From the NCBI RefSeq assembly GCF_014199295.1, contig NZ_JACIJH010000001.1, positions 682,001 through 746,000 of the forward strand: a stretch of 64,000 bases of DNA, in the 5' to 3' direction. A program made the translations under genes and the position numbers. Source of the stretch: Sphingopyxis panaciterrulae. Its GTDB lineage: Bacteria; Pseudomonadota; Alphaproteobacteria; Sphingomonadales; Sphingomonadaceae. This document shows, piece after piece, positions 9,170-18,428 of the stretch. Numbering within the stretch: the first letter of the stretch is position 1; each line of letters opens with the position of its first letter. The notes beneath the pieces are model-generated. The model did no database searches. It saw nothing but the letters and a program-made list of their open reading frames with translations, and was not told where the DNA came from.

Positions 9170-9885
9170 GCGCAAGGATCGAGAGCGCGATGGTGATGGC
9201 GGCGGGGCTGGGCAAGCGGATGCGGCCGCTGACCGCGACGCGGCCCAAGCCGCTGGTGCGCGTCGCGGGCAAGCCGCTGATCGACCACAGCCTCGACCGG
9301 ATCGAGGCGGCGGGCATCGGCCATGTCGTCGTCAACGTCCATTATCTCGCCGACGCGCTCGAAGCGCATCTCGCGGCGCAGAAACGGCCGTTCAGCATCG
9401 CGATCTCCGACGAGCGCAGCCAGCTCCTCGAAACCGGCGGCGGGATGGTCAGGGCGCTGCCGCTGCTGACCGGCGATCCGATCCTGATCGTCAACAGCGA
9501 TAATATCTGGACCGATGGGCCCGAGGACAGCATCCGTCACCTTGCCCGCCACTGGGATGGGGAGCGCATGGACGCGCTGCTGCTGCTGATCCGGCAGGCG
9601 AGCGCATCGGGCCATGGCGGCGGCGGCGATTTCCACATGGACGCCGCAGGGCGGTTGTCGCGGCGGCGGCCGGGGCGCGTCGCCCCTTTCGTCTACACCG
9701 GCGTCCAGCTCGTCTCGCGGCGCTTTCTGGAGGGGGCGCCCGAGGGACCGTTTTCGACCAATATATTGTGGGATCGCGCGATCGCCGCGGGGCGGCTCTA
9801 TGGCGTGTCGCACATGGGCCAATGGTTCGACGTCGGAACGCCGGGACGTATCGCGCCGACCGAAGCGGCGTTGGGCGGGGTTTGA
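9166..9885 (+). CDS. murU: MurNAc-1-phosphate uridylyltransferase MurU
   Basis: A 239-residue sugar-phosphate nucleotidylyltransferase with the N-terminal signature MVMAAGLGKRMRPLT and PKPLVRVAGKPLIDH, a metal/UTP-site strand LIVNSDNIW, and QWFDVGTPGR at the C-terminus. MurU turns MurNAc-1-P and UTP into UDP-MurNAc, feeding the murein pathway downstream of MurA and MurB. I use GTG 9166, which makes a GTGA overlap with amgK; ATG 9148 or 9190 in the same frame are alternatives. It is short for the superfamily because it lacks a C-terminal extension, as expected for MurU. Confidence 0.88.
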   Translation: MSARIESAMVMAAGLGKRMRPLTATRPKPLVRVAGKPLIDHSLDRIEAAGIGHVVVNVHYLADALEAHLAAQKRPFSIAISDERSQLLETGGGMVRALPLLTGDPILIVNSDNIWTDGPEDSIRHLARHWDGERMDALLLLIRQASASGHGGGGDFHMDAAGRLSRRRPGRVAPFVYTGVQLVSRRFLEGAPEGPFSTNILWDRAIAAGRLYGVSHMGQWFDVGTPGRIAPTEAALGGV

Positions 9886-9896
9886 CCTTCCATCCC

Positions 9897-9973
9897 CGTC
9901 ATTGCGAGCGCAGCGAAGCAATCCAGGGCTTGCGTAAACCGCTCTGGATTGCTTCGCTGCGCTCGCAATGACG
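9897..9973. repeat. Palindromic repeat, CGTC(ATTGCGAG) family
   Basis: Two perfect 30-bp inverted arms (9897-9926 and 9944-9973) around a 17-bp spacer. Each arm is itself a hairpin with ATTGC/GCAAT ends, framed by CGTC and CCAG. It separates murU from addB and could attenuate transcription. The ATG at 9968 lies inside the right arm and is not taken as the addB start. Confidence 0.95.
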
Positions 9974-9979
9974 GAATTC

Positions 9980-12946
9980 ATGACGAAACCCGCCATCTTC
10001 TCCATCCCGGTCCACCGGGCGTTCGCCGACGCGTTCGTCGCGGGGCTGATCGCGCGCTTTGCCGATGGGGCGCTCGGGCTGGCCGAAGGGTTGATCCTGC
10101 TGCCGAGCAATCGCGCGCGCGGCGCGGTGCAGGCGGCGTTCGTGCGCGCGGGCGGCAAGGGGCTGCTCATGCCGCGGCTCGCGGTGATCGGCGACGCCGA
10201 CCTCGACGAATCGGTCGGCCTGATGCTCGACGCGATCGACGACGATCCGATTCCGCCCGCGATCGACCCGCTGCGCCGCCGCCTGCTGCTCGCCGAACTG
10301 ATCGAGCGCCACACGCCCGACGGCGAGGCGCCGATCCGGGGCGCCGCCGCCTTCCAGCTCGCCGACGGGCTCGCGCGGGTGATCGACCAGCTTCACTATG
10401 AGGAGGTTCGGCCCGCCGCCCTGGTCGATCTCGACCTCGGCGCCTTCGCCAGCCATTGGCAGGCATCGCTCGGGCGGCTGCGCCTGCTCGTCGATCATTG
10501 GCCCGGGGTGCTGGCGCGCACCGGCAGCATCGACCGCGCCGAGCGGCGCGGCCGCCTGCTCGACCGGGTGGCGGCGGGATGGCGCGGCGCGCCGCCCGCG
10601 CGCTTTACCGTCGCGGCGGGAATCACCACCGCGGCCCCCGCGATCGCGCGGCTGCTGCGCACCGTTGCCGATCTGGAGCGCGGCATGGTCGTGCTGCCGG
10701 GGCTCGACCGGGCGATGGCGGCCCAGGAGTGGGACGCGCTCGGCCCGACGCGGCCCGATCCTGAAAATCCGGCGCGCCCGCTGGAAACCCATCCGCAATA
10801 TCATCTGAAGCTGCTGCTCGACCGCATGAACGCGAGCCGCGACGAGGTGATCGAATGGGATGCGACGTCCGATTTCGACGGGACGGAGGCGCGCACGCCC
10901 TTCGTCTCGCTGCTCTTCGCGCCCGCTGACTATACGGCCAAGTGGCAGGCGGCGGGCGACCTGTCGGCGGCGACCGCGGGACTATCGGGCGCGGTCTTCG
11001 CCGACGACGGGCAGGAGGCGCAGGGGATCGCGCTGCTGATGCGCGAGGCGGTCGAGACGCCCGGACGCACCGCGGCGCTGGTCACCCCCGACCGGGCGCT
11101 CGCCGAGCGCGTCGCCGCGGCGCTCGCGCGCTGGGGTCTGTCGGTCGACGACAGCGCCGGACAGCCCCTGTCGCGCACGCCGCCGGGCGCGCTGCTGTTG
11201 CTGCTCGCCGAGCTGGCGGCGGATTTCGACCCGGTGGCGCTGGTGTCGCTGCTCGGCCACCCGCTGGTCCGCAAGGGCGAACAGCGGACGGCGTGGCTGG
11301 ACCATGTACGGCGGCTCGACCTGATCCTGCGCGAGCCGGGCTTGCGGCCCGGCTGGGATGGGGTGAGCGCGCGCATAACCGAGCGCGCCGCCGACCCGAA
11401 GGCGCGCGGGCACGGGCCGGCCACGCAGCTTCGGCCGTGGTGGGACGAGGTGGCGGCGGCGCTGGGCGCGGCGCTCGCGCCCTTCGCGGCGGGTCCGACG
11501 CCCCCCGCCGTCCTGCTGGCGGCGTTACAGGACGCGCTCGAATGGTTGACCGGCGATGCCGTCTGGGCGGGGCCGGCGGGGCGGATGCTCGCCGGGCTGT
11601 TCGACCAATGGGCGCTCGCGCGCGGCGACGGGCCGGCGCTCGTCGATCCGGCCGATTTCCCGGCGATGCTCGGGCAATTGCTCGCGCAGGCCAGCGTGCG
11701 GCCGCCCTATGGCGGGCATCCGCGATTGTTCATCTGGGGGCTGCTCGAAGCGCGGTTGCAGCGCGCCGACCGCATGATCCTCGGCGGGCTCGACGAGGGG
11801 CGCTGGCCCGCCGCGACCCAGCCCGATCCGTGGCTCGCCCCAGGCATCCGCCGCCTGCTCGGCTTACCCGCGCCCGAGCGGCAGCAGGGAATGGCGGCGC
11901 ACGACTTCGCCGGGGCGCTCGGGGGGCGGGAAATCGTCGTGACACGCGCAGAGCGCAGCGGCGGCGACCCGGCGGTCGCTTCGCGCTTCTGGCTGCGGCT
12001 CGCGGCGCTCGCGGGCGACCTGCCCGAACCCAGGCCCGGCGGGGTACCGCTGACCCGGCTCGCGGCCGGACTCGACGTGCCGCCGGGCGATCCGCAGCCG
12101 GCGCCGCGCCCCGCGCCGCGGCCGCCCGCCGCCGACCGCCCGCGCAAGATCAGCGTCACTGCGGTCGACCGGCTGGCGCGCGATCCCTTTGCCTATTATG
12201 CCAATCAGATGCTTGGCCTGTCGGCGCTCGACCCGTTGAGCGCCGCCCCCGACCCACGCTGGCGCGGGACCCGGGTGCATAAATTGTTCGAACATTGGGT
12301 GCGCGGCGGCGCGACGGCGGAGGGTTTCGAGACCGAACTCGCCGCGCTCGCCGCCGACCCCGCGCTCGACGCGCTCGACCGCGCCTTCTGGCTGCCGCGC
12401 ATCGAACCTGCGCTGCGCTGGGCGGCGGCGCAGGTGGCCGAGGCCGAGGGGCGCAAACCGGTCGGGGTCGAGATGCGCGGCGAGAGGACGGCGGACGGCG
12501 TGACCCTCCACGGCAAGGCCGACCGCATCGACCGCGACGCCGAGGGGCGCCTCGCCATCGTCGACTATAAATCGGGCGGCGCGCCGAGCGCCAAGGCGGC
12601 GTTCGACAAGCTTGACAACCAGCTCGGCCTGCTCGGCCTGATCGCGCAAACCGGCGGGATCGAGGGCGTCGCGGCGGCGCCGGTCGCCGCGCTCGAATAT
12701 TGGAGCCTGCGTCCCGACCGCCGCGCCGACGGCGCCGGAAAAATCTCGCGCACCTATGGCCTGCGCAGCGGGCTGAAGAGCGTCGAGGAGGCGATCGGCC
12801 ATGCCGCCGACGCGCTGACCGACCTTGCCGGGCGCTTCCTGCTCGGCGATGCGCCGTTCGTGCCGGGCGAAGCGGCGGGCTATGGTGAATATGACCAGCT
12901 GATGCGCCGCGACGAATGGTTTGGGCGCGGGGAGGGCGAGCGATGA
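9980..12946 (+). CDS. addB: AddB subunit of the AddAB helicase-nuclease
   Basis: 988 residues. AddAB processes double-strand ends and loads RecA at Chi-like sites, replacing RecBCD. The N-terminal helicase-like part has lost a usable Walker A (LILLPSNRARGAV). The C-terminal RecB-type PD-(D/E)XK nuclease shows GVEMRGERTADGV, LHGKADRIDR and LAIVDYKSGG (about 828-872), with Glu, Asp and D-x-K available for metal. I find no cysteine in the whole protein, so the four-Cys iron-sulfur site known from Bacillus AddB is absent. I start at ATG 9980 because the earlier ATG (9968) lies in a repeat. The addA ATG overlaps its stop by 4 nt. Confidence 0.93.
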   Translation: MTKPAIFSIPVHRAFADAFVAGLIARFADGALGLAEGLILLPSNRARGAVQAAFVRAGGKGLLMPRLAVIGDADLDESVGLMLDAIDDDPIPPAIDPLRRRLLLAELIERHTPDGEAPIRGAAAFQLADGLARVIDQLHYEEVRPAALVDLDLGAFASHWQASLGRLRLLVDHWPGVLARTGSIDRAERRGRLLDRVAAGWRGAPPARFTVAAGITTAAPAIARLLRTVADLERGMVVLPGLDRAMAAQEWDALGPTRPDPENPARPLETHPQYHLKLLLDRMNASRDEVIEWDATSDFDGTEARTPFVSLLFAPADYTAKWQAAGDLSAATAGLSGAVFADDGQEAQGIALLMREAVETPGRTAALVTPDRALAERVAAALARWGLSVDDSAGQPLSRTPPGALLLLLAELAADFDPVALVSLLGHPLVRKGEQRTAWLDHVRRLDLILREPGLRPGWDGVSARITERAADPKARGHGPATQLRPWWDEVAAALGAALAPFAAGPTPPAVLLAALQDALEWLTGDAVWAGPAGRMLAGLFDQWALARGDGPALVDPADFPAMLGQLLAQASVRPPYGGHPRLFIWGLLEARLQRADRMILGGLDEGRWPAATQPDPWLAPGIRRLLGLPAPERQQGMAAHDFAGALGGREIVVTRAERSGGDPAVASRFWLRLAALAGDLPEPRPGGVPLTRLAAGLDVPPGDPQPAPRPAPRPPAADRPRKISVTAVDRLARDPFAYYANQMLGLSALDPLSAAPDPRWRGTRVHKLFEHWVRGGATAEGFETELAALAADPALDALDRAFWLPRIEPALRWAAAQVAEAEGRKPVGVEMRGERTADGVTLHGKADRIDRDAEGRLAIVDYKSGGAPSAKAAFDKLDNQLGLLGLIAQTGGIEGVAAAPVAALEYWSLRPDRRADGAGKISRTYGLRSGLKSVEEAIGHAADALTDLAGRFLLGDAPFVPGEAAGYGEYDQLMRRDEWFGRGEGER

Positions 12947-15900
12947 ACAAGCCCCGCGGCCTCGCGACGCTCGACCCGCGGCAGGGCGCCGCCGCCGATC
13001 CCGAAAGCCATGTCTGGCTCGGCGCGTCGGCGGGGACGGGCAAGACGCAGGTGCTGTCGGCGCGCGTGCTGCGGCTGATGCTCGACGGCGTGTCGCCCGA
13101 GGCGATCCTGTGCATCACCTTCACCAAGGCGGGCGCCGCCGAGATGGCACACCGCATCCACGAGCGGCTCGCGGCGTGGGTGCGGATGGACGACGGCGAC
13201 CTGCGGCTCGACCTTCAGGCGCTGGGCTTCGATCTTGATCGGCTTGGCTATGATTGCGGCGTTCCAACGTTGATGAAGCGCGCGCGCGCGCTGTTCGCCA
13301 CGGTGATCGACAGCCCCGGCGGCGCGATCCGGGTGCAGACGATCCACGCGTTCTGCCAGACTTTGCTCGCGAGCTTTCCGCTCGAGGCGAAGCTGCTGCC
13401 CGGCTTTCGCGCCATCGAGGAGGATGAGGCGGAGGCGCTCAAGCGCGCGGTGTTGGGCGAACTGTTAAGCCTGGAAAGCCCCTCCCCTTCAGGGGAGGGG
13501 GAGGGGTGGGGGCCATCGGCCTTGCGCAAGGCCGATGGCCCCCACCCCGCTGCGACCAGGTCCGGCTCCGCCGAACCAGGTCTCGCTGCCCCTCCCCTGA
13601 AGGGGAGGGGGAAAAATGGCGACGCCGCGGCGATGCTGTCGCGGCGGCTGGGGCCGGATGCGGCGCTGGCCTTCCTGTCGCGCTGCGCCGCGGCGTTCGG
13701 CGGGCCGCGCGCGCTGCTGCCGCCCACGGCGCACGATCTGCGCGACGCTTTCGGCCTGCCGCCGGGCGACCCCGATGCGTGGATCCGCGAGCGGGTGGCG
13801 GCGGGCACCGTCGCCGATGCCGACATCAAGGCGGTCGCGGCGAGCGGGGCGGCGTGGGGGACCAAGACGGGGCTCGCCTGCTCCGACGTGATGGTCGGCT
13901 GGCTGATGGGCGATGCCGAGGCGCGCGCCGCGATGCTGGGCGAACTGCTCGGCTGCTTTCTGACCGGCAAGGGCGATCTGCGCGCCGATTTCGCGGGCGA
14001 CAAGGGGAGGATGACCGATTGCATCGACAGCGCAGCGCGCATCGCCGGGGCGGTGCAGGAGCTGCTCGGCACCGCCGCCGCGATGCGCGTCGCCGACGAG
14101 CTGGCGGTGGCGTGGACGCTGGGGAGCCGTTTCGCCGAAGCCTATGCGCTCGCCAAGCGCGAGGCGGGGCTGGCCGATTTCGACGACCTCATCACCCTTG
14201 CCGGCACGCTGCTGCGCGTCAGCCGCTTCGGCGAATGGGTGCGCTTCAAGCTCGACCAGCGCACCGACCATATATTGGTCGACGAGGCGCAGGATACCAA
14301 TATGCGCCAATGGGGCATCGTCCTGTCGCTCGCCGAGGAGTTTTTCGCGGTGGCGCCGGGCGATGCCGAGCGCATCCGCACGCTGTTCACCGTCGGCGAC
14401 CGCAAGCAGGCGATCTTTGGCTTTCAGGGCACCGATCCCAAAGCCTTCGCCACCGCGCGCGATCTGTTCCACGCGCTTGGCGAGCGGGCGGGGCAGGCGT
14501 TCCGGCAGGTCGATCTCGTCTCCAACTATCGCTCGACCCCCGCGGTGCTCGCGGTCGCCGACGCCTGGCTCGCGGCCGGCGGTGCGACGATGATGGGCCT
14601 CGACGGCGACGAGCCGCCGCACCGGCCGTTCCGCGACGCCCATGCGGGGCAGGTCGAGCTGTGGGCGCCGCTGCCGGTCGGCAAGGCGCTCGATGCCGAG
14701 GCCGACGATGCGGACGCCGAAGAAGGCGGGGCGGAAGGCGGCGACGGATCGGCGCCCGCCTCCGATCCCGCCTCGATGCGGCTGGCGCGCGCGATCGCCG
14801 ACGAGGTGCGGGACTGGATCGCCAATGGCAAGGACGGGCGGCCGGTCGCGCCGGGCGACATCATGATCCTCGTCCGGCGGCGGCGCGACCTCGCGGCGCG
14901 GATCGTCGCGCGGCTTCAGGCGCTGCATGTGCCCGTCGCGGGGGTCGACCGCTTCGCGCTGACCCAGCCGCTGGCGGTGCAGGATCTGATGGCCGCGATG
15001 CGCTTCGCGGTGCAGCCGCTCGACGACCTCAATCTCGCCGCGCTGCTCGTCTCGCCGCTGATCGGCTGGACGCAGGACGAGCTTTATGCCCGCACCCGCG
15101 CGCGGGGCCGCGCCGCAATCTGGGAGCATCTGCGCGGGGCCGAGGGCGAACTGCCTGCTGCGACGATGGAGGCGCTGCGCCACCTGCTGGGCATGGCCGA
15201 CTTCACCACGCCGTTCCGCTTTCTCGAAACCTTGCTGTCGGGGCCGATCGACGGGCGGCGCAAGCTATACGCCCGGCTGGGGCGCGAGGCGCGCGACCCG
15301 ATCGACGAACTGCTCAGCCAGGCGCTGGCCTTCGAGACGCGCGAGACGGTGTCGCTGCTCGGCTTCCTGACCGCGGTGTCGGGCAGCGGCGCCGACATCA
15401 AGCGCCAGACCGAGGCACGCAGCGACGTGGTGCGGGTGATGACGGTCCACGGATCGAAGGGGTTGCAGGCGCCGATCGTCATCCTCGCCGACGCGACCGA
15501 CGATGCCGCGATCGGCCACCGGCCCTTCACCGTCGACGTCGCGGGGTGGGAGCAATTGCCCGTCTTCGCGCTGCCCGCCGACGAGCGGCACGGCGCGCTT
15601 GCCGAGGCCTATGAGGCGGCCGCCCGCGCCGCGGCCGAGGAGCATTGGCGGCTGTTCTATGTCGCTATGACGCGCGCCGAGGAGATACTCGTCGTCGCGG
15701 GGGTAACCAAGAAGCCCGACCGCAGCGTCCCCGAAACGAGCTGGCACGCCGCCGCCGAGGCGGTGCTGGCCGATATGGGGTGCGATTGGGAAGAGGGGGG
15801 GCCGCACTGGGGCCGGCGCCGCGTCCACCGCGCCAACGCCGGCAAATGGGCGCGCCCGGAAAAGGCCGTGACGGTCGCCGCGCCGGCGCTGGCGCTGCCC

Positions 15901-16572
15901 GGATGGGCGCACGCCCCCGCGCCCGATGAGGCACGCCCGCCGCGCCCGCTCGCCCCTTCGGCGCTGGGCGAGGATGATGTCGCGGTGCCGCCGCAGGGGA
16001 CGGCGCGCGTCGCGGCGGTCGAGCGCGGGCTGCTGCTCCACGCGCTGTTCGAGCGGCTGCCGCCGGTCGCGGCCGACCGGCGGCGCGCGGCGGCGTTGCG
16101 CTGGCTGGCGGCGCAGGCGCCGGGGCTGGACGACACGACGCGCGCCGGAATCGTCGGCGAGGTGCTGGCGGTGCTGGACGATCCCGCGCACGCGGCGCTG
16201 TTCGGCCCCGGCAGCCTTGCCGAGGTGCCGCTGTCGGCGGTCGTCGACGGTGGACTGGTCGTCGCGGGGATCGTCGACCGGCTGCTGGTTGCCGGGGATG
16301 TGGTGACGGTGATCGATTACAAGACCGGGCGGCGGGTGCCGGATGGCGCTTCCGACGTCGCGCCCGCTTATCTGCGGCAGATGGCCGCCTATCGCGACGC
16401 GCTCGCCACCATCTTTCCGGGGCGGCGGGTCAAGACGGCGCTGCTTTATACGGCGGGACCGAAGCTGATCCGTCTGGACGATGCGATCCTCGATCCGCAC
16501 AAGCCCGTCTTGCTGGCCGCCAAGGCGAATTTGCCCTCCACGGGGCTTGAGCCGGGGCCGCCGACTGCCTAG
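12943..16572 (+). CDS. addA: AddA helicase-nuclease subunit, carrying an in-frame repeat insertion
   Basis: 1209 residues, UvrD-type superfamily 1 helicase with a C-terminal nuclease. Walker [11 protein letters not shown] is at 27-36, motif Ia [13 protein letters not shown] follows, motif [12 protein letters not shown] is near 445, the late helicase motif [14 protein letters not shown] is near 830, and the nuclease motif [10 protein letters not shown]...VIDYKTGRR is near 1105-1128. Residues 179-224 are odd: Ser/Pro/Gly-rich, low complexity, and encoded entirely by a palindromic repeat found elsewhere in the window between genes. The frame continues cleanly on both sides, so the protein is probably functional with the extra loop. 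The start at 12943 gives an ATGA overlap with addB. Confidence 0.95.
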   Translation: MNKPRGLATLDPRQGAAADPESHVWLGASAGTGKTQVLSARVLRLMLDGVSPEAILCITFTKAGAAEMAHRIHERLAAWVRMDDGDLRLDLQALGFDLDRLGYDCGVPTLMKRARALFATVIDSPGGAIRVQTIHAFCQTLLASFPLEAKLLPGFRAIEEDEAEALKRAVLGELLSLESPSPSGEGEGWGPSALRKADGPHPAATRSGSAEPGLAAPPLKGRGKNGDAAAMLSRRLGPDAALAFLSRCAAAFGGPRALLPPTAHDLRDAFGLPPGDPDAWIRERVAAGTVADADIKAVAASGAAWGTKTGLACSDVMVGWLMGDAEARAAMLGELLGCFLTGKGDLRADFAGDKGRMTDCIDSAARIAGAVQELLGTAAAMRVADELAVAWTLGSRFAEAYALAKREAGLADFDDLITLAGTLLRVSRFGEWVRFKLDQRTDHILVDEAQDTNMRQWGIVLSLAEEFFAVAPGDAERIRTLFTVGDRKQAIFGFQGTDPKAFATARDLFHALGERAGQAFRQVDLVSNYRSTPAVLAVADAWLAAGGATMMGLDGDEPPHRPFRDAHAGQVELWAPLPVGKALDAEADDADAEEGGAEGGDGSAPASDPASMRLARAIADEVRDWIANGKDGRPVAPGDIMILVRRRRDLAARIVARLQALHVPVAGVDRFALTQPLAVQDLMAAMRFAVQPLDDLNLAALLVSPLIGWTQDELYARTRARGRAAIWEHLRGAEGELPAATMEALRHLLGMADFTTPFRFLETLLSGPIDGRRKLYARLGREARDPIDELLSQALAFETRETVSLLGFLTAVSGSGADIKRQTEARSDVVRVMTVHGSKGLQAPIVILADATDDAAIGHRPFTVDVAGWEQLPVFALPADERHGALAEAYEAAARAAAEEHWRLFYVAMTRAEEILVVAGVTKKPDRSVPETSWHAAAEAVLADMGCDWEEGGPHWGRRRVHRANAGKWARPEKAVTVAAPALALPGWAHAPAPDEARPPRPLAPSALGEDDVAVPPQGTARVAAVERGLLLHALFERLPPVAADRRRAAALRWLAAQAPGLDDTTRAGIVGEVLAVLDDPAHAALFGPGSLAEVPLSAVVDGGLVVAGIVDRLLVAGDVVTVIDYKTGRRVPDGASDVAPAYLRQMAAYRDALATIFPGRRVKTALLYTAGPKLIRLDDAILDPHKPVLLAAKANLPSTGLEPGPPTA
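13477..13614. repeat. Palindromic repeat inside addA
   Basis: About 138 bp made of a left hairpin (CCCCTCCCCTTCAGGGG...), a long central palindrome (GGCCATCGGCC TTGCGCAA...) and a right hairpin (CCCCTCCCCTGAAGGGG...). A related copy is intergenic at 18292-18420. Here it is translated, supplying AddA residues 179-224 without a stop. Confidence 0.93.
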
Positions 16573-16606
16573 CTTGGAAGCCAAGAGGGAATTCAGGAGT
16601 CAGATT

Positions 16607-16927
16607 ATGGGTACCAAAGCGATCAGCGACGACAGTTTCCAGGCCGATGTGCTCGACAGCGACACGCCGGTCCTCGTCGATTTCTGGGCCGAATGGTGCG
16701 GTCCGTGCAAGATGATCGGCCCGGCGCTCGAGGAAATTTCGGACGAATTGAACGGCAAGGTGGTGATCGCCAAGCTCAACATCGACGACCATCCGAACGC
16801 TCCCGCCAAATATGGCGTGCGCGGCATCCCGACGATGATCTTGTTCAAGAATGGCGAGATCGCCGAGACCAAGGTCGGCGCGGCGCCGAAAAGCGCGCTC
16901 AAGGGCTGGCTCGAAGGGGCGCTGTAA
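16607..16927 (+). CDS. trxA: Thioredoxin 1
   Basis: A 106-residue cytosolic thioredoxin with the redox site [10 protein letters not shown] (Cys30/Cys33 region) and the cis-Pro loop GIPTMILF. It reduces disulfides and supplies electrons to ribonucleotide and methionine sulfoxide reductases. ATG 16607 follows a good CAGGAGT ribosome site; a longer frame reaching back into addA has no support. It sits 34 nt after addA as the last gene of the divL operon, followed by a palindromic repeat that can end transcription. Confidence 0.97.
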   Translation: MGTKAISDDSFQADVLDSDTPVLVDFWAEWCGPCKMIGPALEEISDELNGKVVIAKLNIDDHPNAPAKYGVRGIPTMILFKNGEIAETKVGAAPKSALKGWLEGAL

Positions 16928-16935
16928 GGCCCGGG

Positions 16936-17015
16936 CCGTCGCCCCCGCGAAGGCGGGGGCCGCTGGCAACCTTACGCTACTCCGATAGCGACCCCCGCCT
17001 TCGCGGGGGCGACGG
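16936..17015. repeat. Palindromic repeat between convergent trxA and argJ
   Basis: Perfect 24-bp inverted arms (16936-16959 and 16992-17015). Each arm holds its own GC hairpin (CCCCCGC/GCGGGGG) and the pair is framed by CCGTCG/CGACGG. Its position between converging genes suits a two-way terminator, although no U-run follows directly. Confidence 0.9.
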
Positions 17016-17027
17016 TTTATAGCAATC

Positions 17028-18254
17028 TCAGCTCCGGTAATCGGCGTTGATGCTGATGTAGCCGTGCGTCAGGTCGCACGTCCACACGGTCGCGCAGCCT
17101 TCGCCCAGCCGCAAGTCGGCGCCGATGCGGACGTCCCGGCCTTTCAGATGCGCCGCGACCGGCGTTTCGTCATAGCCATCGACGGGCAGGCCGTCCTTCG
17201 CCACCCAGACATCGCCGAAGCGGATCGCGAGGCGGTCGCGGTCGGCGGGCTCGCCCGCCTTGCCCACCGCCATCACGACGCGGCCCCAGTTCGCGTCCTC
17301 GCCGGCGATCGCGGTCTTGACCAGCGGCGAATTGGCGATGGCGAGCGCGACGCGTTTTGCGCTCTCGTCACTGACCGCGCCCGTCACCCGCACCTCGATG
17401 AATTTCGACGCGCCCTCGCCGTCGCGCACGACCTGATGCGCGAGGTCGAGCGCGACCTGCCGGATCGCGGCGTAGAGCGCGTCCGCGCCGGCATCGTCCC
17501 ATGAGGCGAGGGCGGGGTTGCCGGCTTGTCCGGTGGCGAAGAGCAGCACCGTGTCGCTGGTCGAGGTGTCGCTGTCGACGGTGATGCTGTTGAACGACCC
17601 GCCGGTCGCCCGGCTCAGCATCTCCTGCAACAGCGCCGGTGCGACCGCCGCGTCGGTGAAAATATAGCCGAGCATCGTCGCCATGTCGGGGGCGATCATC
17701 CCCGATCCCTTGACGATTCCCGCGACGTGGACGGTGCGGTCGCCGACGATCGCGCTCGCGGCTGCGCCCTTGGCGAAGGTGTCGGTGGTGCCGATCGTCT
17801 CGGCCGCCGCCTCCCATGAGCAGGGCGCGGCGGTCAGCGCCGCGGCGACGCCCGCGCGTGCCTTGTCCTTGGGCAGGGGCACGCCGATGACGCCGGTCGA
17901 GCTGACGAAGACCTCTTGCGGCGCGCAGCCGAGATGCTCGGCGACCTGCCCCATGATCTGCTCGACCGCCTCGCGCCCGCGATAGCCGGTGAAGGCGTTG
18001 CTGTTACCGGCATTGACGATCAGCGCGCGGCCCGCGCCGCCCTTCACCTGCTCGCGGCCGAGTTCGACCTCGGACGAGCAGCAGACATTGCGCGTGAACA
18101 CGCCCGCGACCGTCGTGCCGGGCGCCAGCTCGACATAGGTGAGGTCGCAGCGGTCCCATTCCTTGTAGCGCGCGCGCGCGACGCGGAGCGTGACCCCGGC
18201 GATGGCAGGAAGGGCGGGGAAGGCCGCGGGAGCGAGGGGGGAGCGGGTGATCAT
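17028..18254 (-). CDS. argJ: Bifunctional ornithine acetyltransferase / N-acetylglutamate synthase ArgJ
   Basis: 408 residues. ArgJ passes the acetyl group from N-acetylornithine to glutamate, and in many bacteria also makes N-acetylglutamate from acetyl-CoA, closing the acetyl cycle of arginine synthesis. The proform cleaves itself at an Ala-Thr bond, seen here as Ala192-Thr193 within GSGMIAPDMATMLGYIF; Thr193 becomes the nucleophile of the beta chain. NAGNSNAFTG and SSTGVIGVPLP are further signatures. ATG 18254 is the start; longer readings run into the upstream repeat. Confidence 0.96.
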   Translation of the reverse strand: MITRSPLAPAAFPALPAIAGVTLRVARARYKEWDRCDLTYVELAPGTTVAGVFTRNVCCSSEVELGREQVKGGAGRALIVNAGNSNAFTGYRGREAVEQIMGQVAEHLGCAPQEVFVSSTGVIGVPLPKDKARAGVAAALTAAPCSWEAAAETIGTTDTFAKGAAASAIVGDRTVHVAGIVKGSGMIAPDMATMLGYIFTDAAVAPALLQEMLSRATGGSFNSITVDSDTSTSDTVLLFATGQAGNPALASWDDAGADALYAAIRQVALDLAHQVVRDGEGASKFIEVRVTGAVSDESAKRVALAIANSPLVKTAIAGEDANWGRVVMAVGKAGEPADRDRLAIRFGDVWVAKDGLPVDGYDETPVAAHLKGRDVRIGADLRLGEGCATVWTCDLTHGYISINADYRS

Positions 18255-18291
18255 GGTGCGGTGCGTGTAGCGGGTGCTGGCGTATAGCAAA

Positions 18292-18420
18292 AGCCCCTCC
18301 CCTTCAGGGGAGGGGTTGGGGTGGGGTCTTGAGCCCTTGCGCAAGGCCGATGGACCCCACCCGCTGCGACTAAGCCAGCAAGCTGGCAAGTCTCGCTGCC
18401 CTCCCCTGAAGGGGAGGGCG
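18292..18420. repeat. Intergenic copy of the addA-type palindromic element
   Basis: Shares its plan with the element inside addA: hairpin CCCCTCCCCTTCAGGGGAGG, a central CCTTGCGCAAGGCCGATGG segment, a TGCGAC...CTCGCTGCC stretch, and a closing CTCCCCTGAAGGGGAG hairpin. It lies between argJ and the aldehyde dehydrogenase gene. Confidence 0.92.
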
Positions 18421-18428
18421 GGAGTCGC

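Noticed and set aside
9968..9979. addB start at ATG 9968
   Set aside because: This ATG belongs to the conserved right arm of a palindromic repeat; ATG 9980 gives the usual AddB start.
13477..13614. Insertion sequence in addA
   Set aside because: There is no transposase, no open frame for one, and only ~138 bp; it is a non-coding palindromic element.
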